Shown one piece after another: positions 17,998-27,008 of a stretch of 50,154 nt of DNA. Source of the DNA: Lucifugimonas sp038150225 (GTDB taxonomy: Bacteria; Chloroflexota; Dehalococcoidia; Lucifugimonadales; Lucifugimonadaceae); NCBI GenBank assembly GCA_038150225.1, contig JAYQWG010000016.1, forward strand, positions 1 to 50,154, read 5' to 3'. The notes below the pieces were generated by a model. That model was not told the origin of the DNA. It worked only from the letters and a program-made list of their open reading frames with translations, and did no database searches. The first letter of the stretch is position 1; each line of letters begins with the position of its first letter. Both the position numbers and the translations under genes were made by a program.

Positions 17998-18831
17998 TTA
18001 TTTTGATGAATTCATGATAGGACCAGCAAATAATCGTTCGTCACATAGTTCATGCATCAAAGAGACAAGACCGTCGTTTTCTGGTGTTTCGATGATTCGA
18101 TCCGCAATCGCTTCGACCTCGGGATGCCCACCTTTCACAGCAACTCCCAATCCAGCCCATTCAATCATTGACTGGTCGCCTTTTCCATCCCCTACGGCGA
18201 CCACGGCAGAACGACAAATACCGAGGCTCGAAGCCAGTTCGCTGACGGCGTGGTCTTTGCCTGCACCAACTGCTTCGATCTCACAAAACATCGGAAGTGA
18301 ATGTGTCACGATAGCTCGGTCACTAATTGCGGCTCGAACACTCTGCACGAGTGGAATTATCTTTTGCTCATCGTCGATTCCGACGATAGCCGTCGGTCGT
18401 TTGTGAATTACCTCATTGAACGAATCGCACTCTAGAACGGTTACTTCCATGCGTTGAGAATAACCGTTTGTCCATTCGCTCTTGGTCTCAACCCAAACAT
18501 CGTTGTCGATGAACATCATTAGTTCCGCAACGCCAGTCAACGACTCTAGCGCAGAGCGTGCGATCGACGGAGACAAGGTCACGTGTCGCAGTGGCTTGTT
18601 GCGCTTTTGATCGAACGTCATGGCACCTTGAAAGCAAATAACTGGACCTGACGCACCCGACTGTTTTGCAACTCGTACTGCAGGTGGAAGAGTTCGACCT
18701 GTAGCTACAGAAACGACTGCACCTGTGTCCTGAACCCTTGAGATGGCGTCTCTTAGATCGTTGGAGACTACCCTGTCCTGACCAATCATCGTGCCATCAA
18801 TGTCGAGGGCAATCAGTGAATAAGTGCTCAA
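17998..18831 (-). CDS. HAD-superfamily phosphatase, Cof/IIB type
   Basis: 277 residues. Motif I is ALDIDGTM near residue 8-15, with the nucleophile and general-acid aspartates. Motif IV is VAVGDGKGDQSMIEWAG in the C-terminal third, a Cof-type signature (usually GDxxND; here GDGKGDQ). The large cap of type IIB lies between. Such enzymes dephosphorylate sugar phosphates, flavin or nucleotide phosphates. The N of the usual GD..ND is Gly-Asp here, a small change. It begins one base after the MFS stop and precedes rbsK by 19 bases. Confidence 0.85.
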   Translation of the reverse strand: MSTYSLIALDIDGTMIGQDRVVSNDLRDAISRVQDTGAVVSVATGRTLPPAVRVAKQSGASGPVICFQGAMTFDQKRNKPLRHVTLSPSIARSALESLTGVAELMMFIDNDVWVETKSEWTNGYSQRMEVTVLECDSFNEVIHKRPTAIVGIDDEQKIIPLVQSVRAAISDRAIVTHSLPMFCEIEAVGAGKDHAVSELASSLGICRSAVVAVGDGKGDQSMIEWAGLGVAVKGGHPEVEAIADRIIETPENDGLVSLMHELCDERLFAGPIMNSSK

Positions 18832-18832
18832 A

Positions 18833-20113
18833 CTACGATCCTGCTCGTTGCACTGAGAATCTTTCTGGATTCACGGCTGTTTTCAGATACCCAGGCCAGT
18901 AGATGAGCGATGCAAATGTGAGGGTCAATCCAGCTATTGCAATTGCTGTTACAGCCATGCTCGCCCCGAGCCAAACTGCCAGTGCGCCTACCAGTAGTGC
19001 TCCGAACGGTCCCATGCCGATAGATGCGGCCAACACTCCCAGTACTCGTCCGCGGATATCCGAAGGTGTGGAGGAAATCACGATGATGCTCTGCATAGTT
19101 GCAAATCCTGACATCGAGAATCCACCAATGAACAAAATAGGCAATGCGACCGCATAAGAGGGTGAGATTGAAAACAGGAGAATCGCGGTGAGGAACAGCA
19201 CGCTGCCATATGCGTAGATCCTTGTGTACGCATCCGGTCGAGATTTGACTGCAATAACCAGCGATCCAATCGTCGCCCCAACGCCCTCGGTTGCAAGTAG
19301 CAATCCGATCAGCAATGGGCCAACCACGAGTGCTTCTGTGCCGATAACAGGAACCATGTGCTGATACGGGAAACCGAATAGATTCATCACCATCGTGATG
19401 ATCAGCGTGACGACGATGACTCGGTCGGCTTTCACGTATTTCAAACCCTCAAGCAGGTTGGCGAAATAACTTCCGCCGGAGCGGGCACTGTTTTCCTGCG
19501 ACTTCAGTTCTGGGAGTGAGAAGGCCAATATCGAAGCAAGTGCGAAAAGAATCGCTCCTGTCAGGTACGCGAATTCGACCCCAAATGACTCCAAAAATGC
19601 GCCGGCACCGAGAGGTCCAATCACGCGTGAAAAATTGGAACTTGCCATATCGATACCGATGGCGGTCGATATGCCCCCTGATCCGACTGCGTCACCAATC
19701 ATGGCGCGTCTCACCGGAAAATCTGTTGCCCACATGATTCCCGCGAGAGCAGCCCCAACACACACGTGCCAAAGTTGAATCAAGTCGGCGACAACGAGTC
19801 CAGCAAGAACTGCATACACCCCTGAGAGCGCAGCTAATGTGAATCCCATAAGAAGTTTTCGGTTCACTTTGTCCGAGATCAGTCCGATCGCCGGTCCCAG
19901 AGCGAACATCGGAATCATCCTAAGGAACCCGACTACAGCAACCCAAAATGGTGAATCAGTCAGTTGGAACACAAATATCCCGAGGGCGACTGTTTCCATC
20001 CACCTCATCGTGGTGGAGGCAATCCCAATGCCCCACAGCTTCCGATATGCGGAATTAGAGGTGACGGATCTGAATCGGCTGACCGATCTTGTGTTTCCTG
20101 ATGAGGCAGTCAT
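18833..20113 (-). CDS. MFS transporter (MFS_3-like)
   Basis: 426 residues, about twelve helices. The helix 2-3 loop GLISDKVNRKLL is the MFS signature. DFPVRRAMIGDAVG corresponds to the QMPARQA segment in the two tandem paralogues at 11.4-14.0 kb, so all three are one family. The ATG overlaps the TGA of the nuclease-like gene by one base (TGATG), giving strong translational coupling, and the HAD gene follows one base after the stop. The substrate is unknown; linkage to ribokinase and a phosphatase hints at sugar or nucleoside movement. Confidence 0.83.
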   Translation of the reverse strand: MTASSGNTRSVSRFRSVTSNSAYRKLWGIGIASTTMRWMETVALGIFVFQLTDSPFWVAVVGFLRMIPMFALGPAIGLISDKVNRKLLMGFTLAALSGVYAVLAGLVVADLIQLWHVCVGAALAGIMWATDFPVRRAMIGDAVGSGGISTAIGIDMASSNFSRVIGPLGAGAFLESFGVEFAYLTGAILFALASILAFSLPELKSQENSARSGGSYFANLLEGLKYVKADRVIVVTLIITMVMNLFGFPYQHMVPVIGTEALVVGPLLIGLLLATEGVGATIGSLVIAVKSRPDAYTRIYAYGSVLFLTAILLFSISPSYAVALPILFIGGFSMSGFATMQSIIVISSTPSDIRGRVLGVLAASIGMGPFGALLVGALAVWLGASMAVTAIAIAGLTLTFASLIYWPGYLKTAVNPERFSVQRAGS

Positions 20114-20817
20114 CAGCTGGTGAACGAAGCCATTCGAATTGATGCCTGAGGGACTCCCTCAGCCTCGCTTAGCTCCCGATCATCCCAAATGCCAGTACCA
20201 GAATCTTGGGCACGCCGTTGCATGCCACTGAGATAGCTGTTGTACCTCATGTTGCGACCATCATTCACCGCATTGCCAAGACCGTTCAGCAGTATGGCGG
20301 CGTTTATCATCACTCCGTGCAAATAGACGTACCTGAGCAATCTGCCTTGATCGTCTTTGTCTTCGACATCTGCTTCAAGAGCGATTTGTTCACCGTGGAT
20401 CCAAGATTGCGTGACTTCTTGGGCGAAGTCGTAGAAGGGATTCCCGTAGATCGGCGTGTCGACCCCGATCATTTGAACGGTTCGTTCTCCATCATCAGTT
20501 TCGACAACGATGGTGTTTCCGTCGATCACCCGGACCACTGTTGCCAATTGAAGTTCGGGCGAATCTTGAGAGTCATTCGAGTTCCCGCCAAAGACCGGTC
20601 CGAGGATACCAAATAGCATCGACACAAGGATCACCAGGGAAACGATTCCGACCATCATTTTCCAAAATATTCCGCTGGATCCATTGGTTCTTTCACTACC
20701 GTGACTCTCCCACGATCTTTCGATGTCTTTTTGAGTCGGCCCGAACACCTTGTTTTCGGTGTCTTCGTAGGCTTGTGAATCCTGCTCGTTCTGCGGATCT
20801 TCGTGTTGGTTGGTCAA
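20113..20817 (-). CDS. Membrane-anchored staphylococcal-nuclease-like (SNase) protein, probably catalytically impaired
   Basis: 234 residues. A charged N-terminus (1-48) is followed by one transmembrane helix (about 49-75), then an SNase-like OB-fold domain (89-213). Aligned by eye with staphylococcal nuclease, D19, D40 and R87 are kept (D99, D120, R159). D21 is Asn (N101), R35 is Gln (Q115) and E43 is Ile (I123). Loss of a metal ligand, the phosphate-binding Arg and the general base argues against nuclease activity. The start is TTG at 20817. It lies 37 bases after the SRAP gene and overlaps the MFS start. Confidence 0.75.
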   Translation of the reverse strand: MTNQHEDPQNEQDSQAYEDTENKVFGPTQKDIERSWESHGSERTNGSSGIFWKMMVGIVSLVILVSMLFGILGPVFGGNSNDSQDSPELQLATVVRVIDGNTIVVETDDGERTVQMIGVDTPIYGNPFYDFAQEVTQSWIHGEQIALEADVEDKDDQGRLLRYVYLHGVMINAAILLNGLGNAVNDGRNMRYNSYLSGMQRRAQDSGTGIWDDRELSEAEGVPQASIRMASFTS

Positions 20818-20854
20818 TTCGTTCCCAATGCGAGTGGCTTATGAATTCACCATT

Positions 20855-21586
20855 CTAGAAGCTAAGTTGCGTTGGTTGGTCGTTTTGATCATCAATTGGC
20901 TCAACCAATGACGACTCATCGTTCCTGTAACTGTTCACTCTCGTTGAAACTTCGTGAGCCTCAAGCAGATCGTCTTCAGCGGGCAGGAGAATCGATGAGA
21001 GAGTATCGGGGTTCGATGATTGCGGATCGAGCCACAATGCAATCGTCTCTTCGTCGAGGATCGCAGGCATTCGATCGTGAATATCGCTCATGAATCCGTT
21101 GGCCTCAGTCGTGACTATCGCACAGGATTCCACCGTCTCTCCATGCTCGTTTATCCAGTGGTCATATATGGCTGCAAAACGAAATATCTCACCTGATTTA
21201 GGCTTGATGTACTGAGGCTTCTTCTCTCCGTTTTCGGTTTTCCATTCATAGAACCCTGACGCAGGAACCACTGCACGGGTGCTGCTGAACGGGCGACGCC
21301 ACATCCCCGAGGAAGCGAGTTTGTCCGAGCGAGCATTGAAGGTACTTCGTGGAAGCTTGTCAGCTTTAGCCCAAGACGGAATCAAACCCCAACGCATTGG
21401 ACGAGCAACAGGTCGTCCGTCTTCGTTGACTATGGCAACCAGGTCTTGGGTAGGTCGAATGTTGTACCGAGCGGCCAAATCCGAGCGACGAGCAATAACT
21501 TCTTCGATACCCGTGCGTTCAACTCCGCTACCCATCAACTGGTAGCGAACCTCACCTACGTAGACATATACAAAAGCGCCGCACAT
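20855..21586 (-). CDS. SRAP (SOS response-associated peptidase, HMCES/YedK) protein
   Basis: 243 residues. C2 follows the initiator Met (MCGAF) and is the residue that crosslinks to abasic sites in single-stranded DNA. Other family motifs are FNARSDKL, the SGFYEWK glutamate, and the HDRMPAIL histidine. The protein protects abasic sites in ssDNA as a covalent DNA-protein adduct. The insertion after MCGAF (VYVYVGEVRYQLMGSG) is ordinary for bacterial members. It is first in the SRAP-nuclease-MFS-HAD-rbsK series, with 37 bases to the next gene. Confidence 0.93.
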   Translation of the reverse strand: MCGAFVYVYVGEVRYQLMGSGVERTGIEEVIARRSDLAARYNIRPTQDLVAIVNEDGRPVARPMRWGLIPSWAKADKLPRSTFNARSDKLASSGMWRRPFSSTRAVVPASGFYEWKTENGEKKPQYIKPKSGEIFRFAAIYDHWINEHGETVESCAIVTTEANGFMSDIHDRMPAILDEETIALWLDPQSSNPDTLSSILLPAEDDLLEAHEVSTRVNSYRNDESSLVEPIDDQNDQPTQLSF

Positions 21587-21629
21587 GAACTCAGTTTAGT
21601 CCGTGTGGAACGCCCAAGTAGGTTTTCAT

Positions 21630-22580
21630 CTAACTTGCGAACTCGGGATCACGCCAGGAATGCAGTGGTTCCCACCCGATGATGTCGGCAGCGTGCTGCA
21701 CCGATATCGGAGCATCGAATCCCTCGAACTCTTGATTCAGTGGAACGTCCGGGTACACGGTCTTGATCGCTTCCATCGTTGGGACGTTCAGCATGGTGTC
21801 CGTTGCGTTCAAGAAGAACCTGTGGTGCCCTACCCAATTCTTGTCGGTCGTTACCGCCGTCACACAGGCGCGAGCAGCGTCACGGATATGCAGGTAAGTC
21901 CAGAAGCCCTGGCAACGGGTCCACGGGTCTGTAATCGGGTTGGCTTGCAGGTACTTGAAGTAGTTATCGTCCCACATTCCGTTGAAACGCATGCTTGCAA
22001 TGGCCATCCACGGCGAGCGGCGGGAGAACGCTTCGCCAATTTCTTCACCCAACCATTTTGCAATTGAGTACGGGTCTTCGGAACGTGTATAAACGTTCTG
22101 ATCCAACGGGAAGTACTCAGGTGGCTTTACTTCTTTTGGTTCCCACCTTGCAGCGGTACCCATTGCTCCAACGGCGTTGTATGACGAGCCAAGAGCCACT
22201 CGTTTGACCTTGAGTTGCTCTGCGGCACGGCAAACGTTCCACATAGACATCGTGTTCGTTTGCACGACGTCTTCTTCAACGTAGTTTGCCGCACTTGGAC
22301 GTGATGCCAGCGAAATCACCGCGTCACAGCCATCCATTGCAGAAATAACCTGACCGTAGTCTGAAATTTCAACTTCGAAGAATTTTGGGATTTGTGGCCA
22401 GTTCTCACGCATTTGAACGGCGTAATCGGCACTGGCAAGTTGACCGGTGGTTCCACTGTGCCCAAGGTTGCTGGTCATGCGGAACTTATCGGCGTTAATG
22501 ACCTCATGTCCGAGTTTGTACAACTCGTCGATCACGTAGTGTCCAACGATCCCAGATCCGCCTGTTACTAAGACTCTCAT
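21630..22580 (-). CDS. NAD-dependent epimerase/dehydratase (extended SDR)
   Basis: 316 residues. The NAD-binding GxxGxxG is GGSGIVG at 8-14. The active site YxxxK is in EDPYSIAKW, with a preceding SSYNAVG for the catalytic Ser/Thr. The middle EVEISDYGQVISAMDGCDAVISLAS is the adenine-side Asp and beta-4 region. It belongs with nucleotide-sugar epimerases and uronate dehydrogenases; the exact substrate is not readable. It is close to and co-directional with an HpcH-type aldolase and an Ldh2 dehydrogenase, which suggests sugar-acid metabolism. Confidence 0.83.
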   Translation of the reverse strand: MRVLVTGGSGIVGHYVIDELYKLGHEVINADKFRMTSNLGHSGTTGQLASADYAVQMRENWPQIPKFFEVEISDYGQVISAMDGCDAVISLASRPSAANYVEEDVVQTNTMSMWNVCRAAEQLKVKRVALGSSYNAVGAMGTAARWEPKEVKPPEYFPLDQNVYTRSEDPYSIAKWLGEEIGEAFSRRSPWMAIASMRFNGMWDDNYFKYLQANPITDPWTRCQGFWTYLHIRDAARACVTAVTTDKNWVGHHRFFLNATDTMLNVPTMEAIKTVYPDVPLNQEFEGFDAPISVQHAADIIGWEPLHSWRDPEFAS

Positions 22581-22681
22581 CTATTCGATTCCAACCTAAA
22601 TGGTGGAGATTGATCCACCGTATAAACAAATTCGGACTCGCAATCACGATTTCGAACAATTTGAACTTTTACCCGTGATTT

Positions 22682-23575
22682 CTAGACGGGCATCGTGCGC
22701 CCGGTCTTCTTACGACCGTAGTCCGCCCACTCCTTGTTTGGAGCACCCATCATTTTTACGCCAAGAACATCGATCGAGTAATCGACGCGCTCTTCCATGG
22801 TCATGTTGTCGTCAGCCCAGCTTGAGTAGAAGCCAATGCCCTGCTTGTCGAGAGCGGCTTTTACAGTGTTTCGAGCCTCGTTCATGATTTCCGGGTACGG
22901 AGGGTCATGTGCATCAGGATCGTCGAATGACATTCCCATGTCACCTGGACCCCATTCTGCAAATCCAATACCAGGAACAGCTGCGATCTGGTCAACATTT
23001 GGCAGGCAGTGCCTGTCTTCGATTTTCAGACCGAGCAACAGTTCGCCATCCGGGTTCAAAGGCCACGGATCGGCCTTCTTGGCGTACTCAGCCGTGTCTA
23101 ATCCCCAAATGTCGTTACATGGCTTCTGACCACCAGATCCTCGAAGACCTTCACCGATTACATCGCGCTTGAGCGACTGGAATGGGTATCGAGTGATCTG
23201 TACAAACGCCTTTACAGATTCAGCAGTTCTAGTGTGGGTGTGAAGAATTCCGTGAACACCAGCGGTAAGCACGTGTCGTGCCTGCCAGGCGTTGTATCGA
23301 ACCTCTTCAGGTGAAATTGCGTTTGACGGCAATGTGCAAACAACTGTTGGGGTGAGGTGACCGCTTGGTGTCGGACCACCGTCTTTTAGTCCGCGCATGT
23401 AAGCGGTCAAACCAACAGTGTCGAATGGGTGGTGCTCGAAGTCGATGAGCAGCATGTCTGCCCACGTCTGAGAGTCTTTTACACCTGCGTCATAAGAGAG
23501 TTCCGTTGGATGGGATGCGTAGAACGGCTGCCCATCTTCGAGAAGCTCGATGCACTTGTTGATACGTCTTGGCAT
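22682..23575 (-). CDS. HpcH/HpaI-family aldolase-like protein
   Basis: 297 residues, longer than the usual ~255. LLIDFEHHPFD matches the active-site base/His segment, GLKIEDRHCLPNVDQI carries the metal-binding Glu, and FAEWGPGDMGMSF the metal-binding Asp. The family cleaves 2-oxo-3-deoxy acids into pyruvate and an aldehyde. The start ATG has an AAAGGAA ribosome site. The stop of the Ldh2 gene lies 30 bases upstream, so the two are likely co-transcribed. A second, shorter member is at 26109-26882. Confidence 0.8.
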   Translation of the reverse strand: MPRRINKCIELLEDGQPFYASHPTELSYDAGVKDSQTWADMLLIDFEHHPFDTVGLTAYMRGLKDGGPTPSGHLTPTVVCTLPSNAISPEEVRYNAWQARHVLTAGVHGILHTHTRTAESVKAFVQITRYPFQSLKRDVIGEGLRGSGGQKPCNDIWGLDTAEYAKKADPWPLNPDGELLLGLKIEDRHCLPNVDQIAAVPGIGFAEWGPGDMGMSFDDPDAHDPPYPEIMNEARNTVKAALDKQGIGFYSSWADDNMTMEERVDYSIDVLGVKMMGAPNKEWADYGRKKTGRTMPV

Positions 23576-23605
23576 CTTGATATTCCTTTCGTCAGCAAGC
23601 TGTTA

Positions 23606-24688
23606 CTAGTTCGAGGTCAGTCGCCACGGGATGTTGAGTTCGTCTGAGATTCCACGGAACCAGTCGATCACCTCCGGGTGATACGGGATTCCGTTTTCGC
23701 GTCGCTCAATCTCTTCTTCGTGCTCAGGGAGTCCCGCGTAAACCACTCGCTCGGCTCCCGGGATGGGTGGAGTGTTCTTGATCTCAGACATGTATTCGTC
23801 CATGTCGTCGAGGAACGATTCGAGATCAGTGAACGCTTCGATGTTGTAAGCGATGAAATGGTGAGAAGCTCCGCCACGGCGGTTTGGACCTGCGCCAGAC
23901 GCACCGAGCATGCTGCACATAACTTCAACCCAGATTCCCAGGCTCGAGCCTTTGTGGGAACCGTTTTCACGGGAACCACCGGTCGGGAGCATGAAGTAGT
24001 TGTCTGGAACCGGCTGAGCCTCGTCAATTGGAGATCCATCGGCGTTTGTGATCCAGTTTGGAGCCACGTCTACGCCGAGTCGCTTGGCAAGGGCAATCTT
24101 ATTGCCAGCGACCGAGCTCATGGAAGCATCGAATATGAACGGTGCTTCACCGCGGGTTGGAATAGCGATAGCAATTGGGTTCAATCCGAACATCGGCTTC
24201 GAGCCGTCAACCGGGACAACTTGCATTCCACCGGTGGTCATGGCAAGTCCGATCATGTTGTGCTCGAGCGCCATTGCAGCGTGGTAAGCCGCTGCGCCGA
24301 AGTGTCGGCCGTTGTTCGCCGTGATAGTTCCAATTCCGTAGGTCTTGGCACGTTCAATTGCCATTTCCATCGCCTGAGGACCAACCACAAGTCCATGACC
24401 GCCGTCACAGTCGAGCATTGCCGCTGCCGGCATTTCTCTGACGATTGTCGGCTTTGGATTCGGGTTGATACCACCTTCGCCAAATGATTCAACGTACCGG
24501 CGAAGCATGTTGGATACACCGTGAGACTCGATTCCTCGAACGTCGGCGTATACGAGTACTTCGGCTGCCTGTTCTGCGTCGTCTGCAGGCATGCCCATTT
24601 TCAGAAAAATATCGGTAACTGTTGCGTGCATGTCTTCTGGTGAAACATGAACAGCAATGTCGTGTGGAACGTGGAATCGCTCGAGCAA
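23606..24688 (-). CDS. Malate/L-lactate dehydrogenase family oxidoreductase (Ldh2/YlbC-type)
   Basis: 360 residues, typical family length. Landmarks are RGIESHGVSN near 51-60, the NNGRHFGAAAYHA active-site segment, and SHKGSSLGIWVEVM in the NAD-binding region. These enzymes oxidise 2-hydroxyacids such as malate, lactate, ureidoglycolate or sulfolactate with NAD(P). The start is a TTG with an AGAAGG ribosome site eight bases away. It is followed by the HpcH-type aldolase and the epimerase. A 269-codon antisense frame across it is a shadow. Confidence 0.87.
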   Translation of the reverse strand: MLERFHVPHDIAVHVSPEDMHATVTDIFLKMGMPADDAEQAAEVLVYADVRGIESHGVSNMLRRYVESFGEGGINPNPKPTIVREMPAAAMLDCDGGHGLVVGPQAMEMAIERAKTYGIGTITANNGRHFGAAAYHAAMALEHNMIGLAMTTGGMQVVPVDGSKPMFGLNPIAIAIPTRGEAPFIFDASMSSVAGNKIALAKRLGVDVAPNWITNADGSPIDEAQPVPDNYFMLPTGGSRENGSHKGSSLGIWVEVMCSMLGASGAGPNRRGGASHHFIAYNIEAFTDLESFLDDMDEYMSEIKNTPPIPGAERVVYAGLPEHEEEIERRENGIPYHPEVIDWFRGISDELNIPWRLTSN

Positions 24689-24916
24689 TGTAAGTGCCTT
24701 CTATTTCAGTAAATACCTGTGTGCTGATGTGATCAAAATCCAAATATTGGTCAAATCAGCACGGAAAACCGGCGGCGAGTATACGCCGAGTTGTGGACGG
24801 TCGGGTGGTTCAGGTTTACATTGCCCGCAATTATTCGCCTGATGTGCGAGTTTTCACATAAATCCGCGGCACAACGCGGCGACCGCAAGATTGCGGATTA
24901 GTAACGGAGACCCAAG
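24689..24916. promoter_or_regulatory. Divergent intergenic region with inverted repeat before the alcohol dehydrogenase
   Basis: 228 bases between the Ldh2 gene (minus) and the alcohol dehydrogenase (plus), so promoters for both should lie here. The half nearest the dehydrogenase has AATCCGC near 24862 and GCGGATT near 24893, an inverted repeat that could form a leader hairpin or an operator. A GGAG ribosome site precedes the dehydrogenase ATG. No clear -35/-10 pair was picked. Confidence 0.4.
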
Positions 24917-26035
24917 ATGCCAAAGGGCCTGACGACGGTATTCACCGAGCCTGGCAAACCATTTGAAATCGAGTCCCTTCCTACCCCTGAAATTGAAAAG
25001 GGCGGGATTCTGATTAAAAACACCGACGCAGTTATTTGTGGTTCGGACTTGCACGTTTGGCGAGGAGATGGCGATGGACCGCCATTGTCCAAGCGACGAG
25101 TACTAGGGCATGAGTTCACGGGTGTCGTGCACTCGCTTGGTGAGGGCATCAGCACTGACTCACTCCGTCGACCGTTGAAGGAAGGCGACCGAGTAGCGTT
25201 CCCGTTCTTCTTCCCATGTCACCACTGTTACCACTGCATCCGAGGTGAGCACCACGCCTGCACATTCCGACAGCGACGCAATATGGTTGGTCTCGACGAC
25301 TACCCGTACTGTAACGGTGGCATGGCAGAGTATTTCTATCTTGAGCCGGGTCACTACGCGTACAAGGTTCCAGACGAGCTCCCGAGCGAGTCGATCCCAT
25401 CGGTGAACTGTGCCCTTGCACAGGTGCTATTCGGACTCGAGCGAGTCGGTGTTGCGTTCGGAGACACTGTCGTCGTCCAGGGAGCAGGGGGACTTGGTAT
25501 TTATGCCACCGCCGTTGCAGCTGAACGAGGAGCGAGCCAGGTGATCGTTATCGACGGACAGGAAAGCCGTTTGCAGCGTGCAATGAACTGCGGTGCTACT
25601 TCAACCATTTCGATGAGTGAATACCCCACTCCCGAGTCTCGCGTAGAACGAGTTCGAGAACTAACCAGTGGGATTGGCGCCGATGTTGTAGTGGAGGTTG
25701 TTGGAATAGCTGCCGCCACCTACGAAGGTCTCGACATGGTCCGAATCAACGGCTCGTACCTCGACATCGGAAACGTTGGTGGTGGAAGCCTTACTATTCC
25801 AGCAGGAAAAGTAATCGGAAACCAGACCAAGTGGGTAGGAACAGTTCACTACAACCCGTGGGTCATCGAAGCTGCACTTCAGTTCCTGGTAAAAACCAAA
25901 GATCAGTACCAACTGATGGATGTGATTTCAGACCAGTTCCCACTTGAGAAGGTAAACGAGGCGTTCGAGTACGCAGAGTGGCAAGGAAAGGATACGGGCT
26001 CAGCAGCCCAACGTGTCGCATTGCACATGGATTAG
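24917..26035 (+). CDS. Zinc-dependent medium-chain alcohol/sorbitol/threonine-type dehydrogenase
   Basis: 372 residues. Catalytic zinc ligands are C41 in CGSD, and H65 and E66 in GHEFTG. The structural zinc lobe is complete: C101, C104, C107 and C115 in CHHCYHCIRGEHHAC. The NAD site is GAGGLGIYATAVAAERGA. It resembles polyol and threonine dehydrogenases. The C-terminal AEWQGKDTGSAAQRVAL is normal for MDR proteins. A GGAG ribosome site precedes the ATG, and a perfect bidirectional terminator follows. Confidence 0.9.
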   Translation: MPKGLTTVFTEPGKPFEIESLPTPEIEKGGILIKNTDAVICGSDLHVWRGDGDGPPLSKRRVLGHEFTGVVHSLGEGISTDSLRRPLKEGDRVAFPFFFPCHHCYHCIRGEHHACTFRQRRNMVGLDDYPYCNGGMAEYFYLEPGHYAYKVPDELPSESIPSVNCALAQVLFGLERVGVAFGDTVVVQGAGGLGIYATAVAAERGASQVIVIDGQESRLQRAMNCGATSTISMSEYPTPESRVERVRELTSGIGADVVVEVVGIAAATYEGLDMVRINGSYLDIGNVGGGSLTIPAGKVIGNQTKWVGTVHYNPWVIEAALQFLVKTKDQYQLMDVISDQFPLEKVNEAFEYAEWQGKDTGSAAQRVALHMD

Positions 26036-26054
26036 TCGAAACAGAATCCAACAA

Positions 26055-26084
26055 AAAAACGGCGGGAATGTTCCCGCCGTTTTT
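26055..26084. terminator. Bidirectional rho-independent terminator
   Basis: A G/C-rich stem with core CGGCGGGA/TCCCGCCG, flanked by A-runs on the left and T-runs on the right. It serves the plus-strand dehydrogenase and the minus-strand aldolase that converge here. Confidence 0.9.
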
Positions 26085-26108
26085 CATTTCACAAAGTTTT
26101 TTTGAGAT

Positions 26109-26882
26109 TTAGGCTTTGTACCGTTCACGCAGTTCGGCGTAGATTTCCTTGGTCTGATTCGTTCCCAGTGCCAGTGTGCTCGAAACGTTCATCATTTGGT
26201 ACCCCTCACCAATCCAGCGTCGGCAGTCCTCAACGTCCGCAAACGTAGTTGCGAGATATTTTCCAGTGCCTTTGATACGCTGAGCTACGTCAACCATGAT
26301 GTTCTCAACCTTCGAGTTGTGAATATCGCCATTGATGCCCAGGGACGCAGATAGGTCTGTGGGACCTACCAACAACACTTCATACCCTTCGACGGCCAGG
26401 ATGTCGTCAAGAGCCTCATACGACTCCGTGCTCTCCATTTGAAGAATCAGCAGGGTCTCGTCGTTGGCGTTGTCCATCACATCTTGAGCTGAAACGCCGA
26501 GATATGAAGCAAAGTAAGGAGCAATCCCGCGCTTACCCACAGGTGGGTACTTGGCCCACTCGACAGCCTGCTTGGCGTCCTCGGGAGAATCGATCTGAGG
26601 AACCATCACTCCTACGGCTCCTACGTCGTACGCCTTCTTGATGTCACCTTGATTGTTGTAAGGAATTCGAATTACAGGCGCACTTCCGTTCTGGCGCCCT
26701 TGAACACATATAGTGCCCACAGACTCGGTCCCTTGCGGCTGGTGCTCCTGGTCAATCCAAACCCAGTCACACCCAGTCTGGTAGACCGACTGAGCTACAA
26801 ATGGTTCCCTCGTAAACATGCTTGTACCGAGGACCGGGTTTCCACTGGCAAGTTTCTGTCGAACATCAGATGGGTATGACAT
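26109..26882 (-). CDS. HpcH/HpaI aldolase (2-oxo-acid aldolase type)
   Basis: 257 residues, standard family size. WVWIDQEHQP carries the active-site His, LILQMESTESYEALDDI the metal-binding Glu, and VLLVGPTDLSASLG the metal-binding Asp and substrate loop. VGVMVPQIDSPEDAKQAV and YPPVGKRG are canonical. It should split 4-hydroxy-2-oxo acids to pyruvate plus aldehyde. It is transcribed towards the bidirectional terminator at 26055, and the Gfo/Idh gene upstream ends with its own terminator, so it may be a separate unit. Confidence 0.88.
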   Translation of the reverse strand: MSYPSDVRQKLASGNPVLGTSMFTREPFVAQSVYQTGCDWVWIDQEHQPQGTESVGTICVQGRQNGSAPVIRIPYNNQGDIKKAYDVGAVGVMVPQIDSPEDAKQAVEWAKYPPVGKRGIAPYFASYLGVSAQDVMDNANDETLLILQMESTESYEALDDILAVEGYEVLLVGPTDLSASLGINGDIHNSKVENIMVDVAQRIKGTGKYLATTFADVEDCRRWIGEGYQMMNVSSTLALGTNQTKEIYAELRERYKA

Positions 26883-26955
26883 CGCTGTAAATACAACCTG
26901 TGCGTGCTGGTGAATTAGTTTACGGGCGCATCTTACGCCCTGTTCGCAAACGCGA

Positions 26956-26984
26956 AAACACCTTCGATTCGTTCGAAGGTGTTT
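26956..26984 (-). terminator. Hairpin, probable terminator of the Gfo/Idh gene
   Basis: A perfect 12-base stem (26956-26967 with 26973-26984) and a five-base loop. It lies 25 bases past the stop of the Gfo/Idh gene. On the minus strand it is followed by TTTTCGCGTTT, a moderate T-tract. Confidence 0.7.
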
Positions 26985-27008
26985 CGGGTTGCCTGAATTT
27001 GCGGATAT

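Noticed and set aside
23678..24487. A 269-codon plus-strand frame opposite the Ldh2-type gene
   Set aside because: It lies wholly antisense to a gene with clear family motifs, has no recognisable domain and shows the uneven composition of a shadow frame.
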